Shown: in pieces, positions 6,882 through 8,024 of the stretch | Numbering within the stretch: position 1 is the first letter of the stretch | Layout: every line of letters begins with the position of its first letter | From: Planctomycetota bacterium | GTDB lineage: Bacteria; Planctomycetota; UBA1135; GCA-002686595 | Direction of reading: 5' to 3' | Assembly: GCA_027623615.1 (NCBI GenBank) | Contig: JAQBVH010000114.1 | Location: forward strand, 1-8,024 | Length of the DNA stretch: 8,024 nucleotides | Position numbers and translations under genes: made by a program | Notes under the pieces: model-generated | Told to the model about the DNA's origin: nothing | Database searches by the model: none | Seen by the model: the letters and a program-made list of their open reading frames with translations, nothing else

Positions 6882-8024
6882 ATGGCCATCTCCCTTCGCC
6901 ACGAGGACCTGCTCGCGCACTCCGCGTTCCTGCGCAACCTGACCCGTCGTCTCGTCCACGACGAGGCCACCGCCGACGACGTGGCCCAGGAGACCTGGAC
7001 CGCTGCGCTCGGCGCTCCGCCGCGCGGCACTGTTCGCCCGTGGCTCGCGGCGATCGCGCGCAACGCCGCCCGCAAGCGGCACCGCACGGACACGCGACGC
7101 CGGCTCCGTGAAGAGCGCGTGGCCCGGCCCGAAGCCCAGACGCACAGCGCGCAAGAACTCGAGGACGTGCTGCGCGCCGTGCTCGACCTCGACGAGCCCT
7201 TCCGTGAGACAGTCCTCCTGCGCTACTACGAAGGCCTCGACATCGAGGCGATCTCCAAACGCCAGTGCGTGCCCGCCGCCACCGTGCGCTCACGACTGGC
7301 GCGCGCCCGTGGTCGGCTGCGGGAGCGGTTGGATGAACGCTACGGCACGCGTCGTGCTTGGGTTGCGCTGCTTGCGCCCTACGCGGGCGAGGCCGGGCCC
7401 CTGGCCGCGGTCACACACCCGCGGGTGCTGGTCGTTCTTGCTGTCACCCTCCTGGTGTCGCTGGGCATTCTCGCGGCAGTGGAGTTCAGCGACGCGAAAC
7501 CCAAGCCGGAGCCACCTGCAGGAGCAAGGCTGGTCGCTGGAGGCGCGCTCGAGGACGGGCCGGGCGCTGGGCCCACCGCAGTGGTAGTGCAACAAAGCGT
7601 GACCTCCCCCGTGGAGGCCGACGAACGCGTCGCAGTGAACCCGCGTTCGGGCGTCGCACGGGTCAGCGGTGTGGTCGTCGATCAGGTGGGCCACCCCCTG
7701 CCGAACGTCGAGGTTTTTCTCGGCGCGGTCGAGGACCCCTGGTCCGCGGAGGAGCCCTTCCAAGGACCCGCTGGCCTGCTCGGCCGCGCCGTGCGTGCGG
7801 ATCGTCGTGGGGAGTTCACCTTCGAGCTCCCACGCGCCGGGCGGGTCTGCGCGCAAGCGCGCTACGAGGATCCGTACGCGATCCAGCAACCGACCACGAT
7901 GACGTGGCTCGAGGCGCCGCAGAAGGACCTGCGGCTGGTGATCAAGCGCGCGCCGACCGCGCAGATCGAGGTCGCGGTTCACGACGCGCGCACCGGCGAG
8001 GACCTGTCGCTCTTCGCCGTCGTA
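6882..8024 (+). CDS. Membrane-anchored ECF-type sigma factor fused to a carboxypeptidase-regulatory-like domain (3' end outside the window)
   Basis: The frame is open from ATG 6882 to the window edge (381 residues seen, no stop). ATG 6882 is the first in-frame ATG and starts right before sigma region 2; ATG 6868 is out of frame. Residues about 13-70 are sigma-70 region 2, with F-L-R-N-L-T-R-R-L-V, then D-E-A-T-A-D-D-V-A-Q-E-T-W, and a basic segment R-N-A-A-R-K-R-H-R. Residues about 93-150 are region 4, with L-R-Y-Y-E-G-L-D-I-E-A-I-S and the helix-turn-helix recognition part V-P-A-A-T-V-R-S-R-L-A-R-A-R. There is no region 3 domain, as in ECF sigma factors. Residues 181-200 (R-V-L-V-V-L-A-V-T-L-L-V-S-L-G-I-L-A-A-V) are a transmembrane helix. 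After a Pro/Ala/Glu linker, residues about 258-320 form a carboxypeptidase-regulatory-like unit (V-S-G-V-V-V-D-Q-V-G-H-P-L-P-N-V-E-V-F and R-R-G-E-F-T-F-E-L-P). The sigma part should be cytoplasmic and the rest outside; no separate anti-sigma gene is seen. Confidence 0.9.
   Translation, partial: MAISLRHEDLLAHSAFLRNLTRRLVHDEATADDVAQETWTAALGAPPRGTVRPWLAAIARNAARKRHRTDTRRRLREERVARPEAQTHSAQELEDVLRAVLDLDEPFRETVLLRYYEGLDIEAISKRQCVPAATVRSRLARARGRLRERLDERYGTRRAWVALLAPYAGEAGPLAAVTHPRVLVVLAVTLLVSLGILAAVEFSDAKPKPEPPAGARLVAGGALEDGPGAGPTAVVVQQSVTSPVEADERVAVNPRSGVARVSGVVVDQVGHPLPNVEVFLGAVEDPWSAEEPFQGPAGLLGRAVRADRRGEFTFELPRAGRVCAQARYEDPYAIQQPTTMTWLEAPQKDLRLVIKRAPTAQIEVAVHDARTGEDLSLFAVV

Noticed and set aside
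6659..7111. 150-codon plus-strand open frame across the G-run
   Set aside because: It shows no codon bias or recognisable domain, depends on the exact length of the 9-G run, and overlaps the sigma gene in another frame.
5745..7154. 469-codon minus-strand open frame
   Set aside because: It runs antisense to the membrane-protein and sigma genes and across the intergenic stretch, with Arg/Pro/Gly-rich low-sense translation; an artefact of high GC.
7290..7982. 230-codon minus-strand open frame
   Set aside because: Antisense to the sigma-factor fusion, which has clear domain motifs on the plus strand.
1..8024. tRNA or rRNA genes, CRISPR arrays, insertion sequences, attachment sites
   Set aside because: No spaced direct repeats, no transposase or integrase motifs, no terminal inverted repeats and no tRNA-like cloverleaf were seen.

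Overview
The window is a GC-rich stretch (about two thirds G+C or more, with third codon positions almost all G or C). Several traits suggest a member of the Planctomycetota or a similar lineage with complex envelopes: an extracytoplasmic-function (ECF) sigma factor fused to a membrane segment and an exported domain, carboxypeptidase-regulatory-like repeats, a Calx-beta/PPC-type lipoprotein, a PQQ-propeller end, and weak Shine-Dalgarno use. The taxonomic call is inference; no marker gene is present.

Left part (2-4921, plus strand). The tail of a PQQ-like beta-propeller gene is followed after 31 bases by a 1143-residue exported protein. That protein joins several carboxypeptidase-regulatory-like beta-sandwich repeats to a long TPR-like alpha-solenoid. 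It overlaps by four bases (GTGA) an exported protein with three acidic DxDxDG-like motifs, so the genes are probably co-transcribed. The third gene holds the most striking signal in the window. A TGA at 4787-4789 is followed, in the same frame, by 43 clearly coding codons running to a second TGA at 4919-4921. The context reads S-G-F-G-(TGA)-G-T-F-C, and a hairpin can be folded directly after the TGA. A selenocysteine codon is a serious possibility; a recent nonsense mutation or a base error is the main alternative.

Middle part (4922-6466). A minus-strand lipoprotein gene (Calx-beta plus PPC-like domain) converges on the previous gene with no intergenic base: the two stops form TGATCA. It is divergent from a plus-strand gene for a small single-pass membrane protein with a probable beta-sandwich outer domain. 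That gene ends in a strong GC hairpin that contains its own stop codon.

Right part (6467-8024). A 415-base stretch without a convincing gene contains a small hairpin and G-rich runs. It precedes an ECF-type sigma factor whose open frame runs off the window. The sigma part (regions 2 and 4) is joined to a transmembrane helix and an exported carboxypeptidase-regulatory-like domain, the same domain type found in the 1143-residue protein. Most of the proteins are predicted to act in or beyond the cytoplasmic membrane. The sigma fusion could link an extracytoplasmic signal directly to transcription, but no target promoter could be identified.
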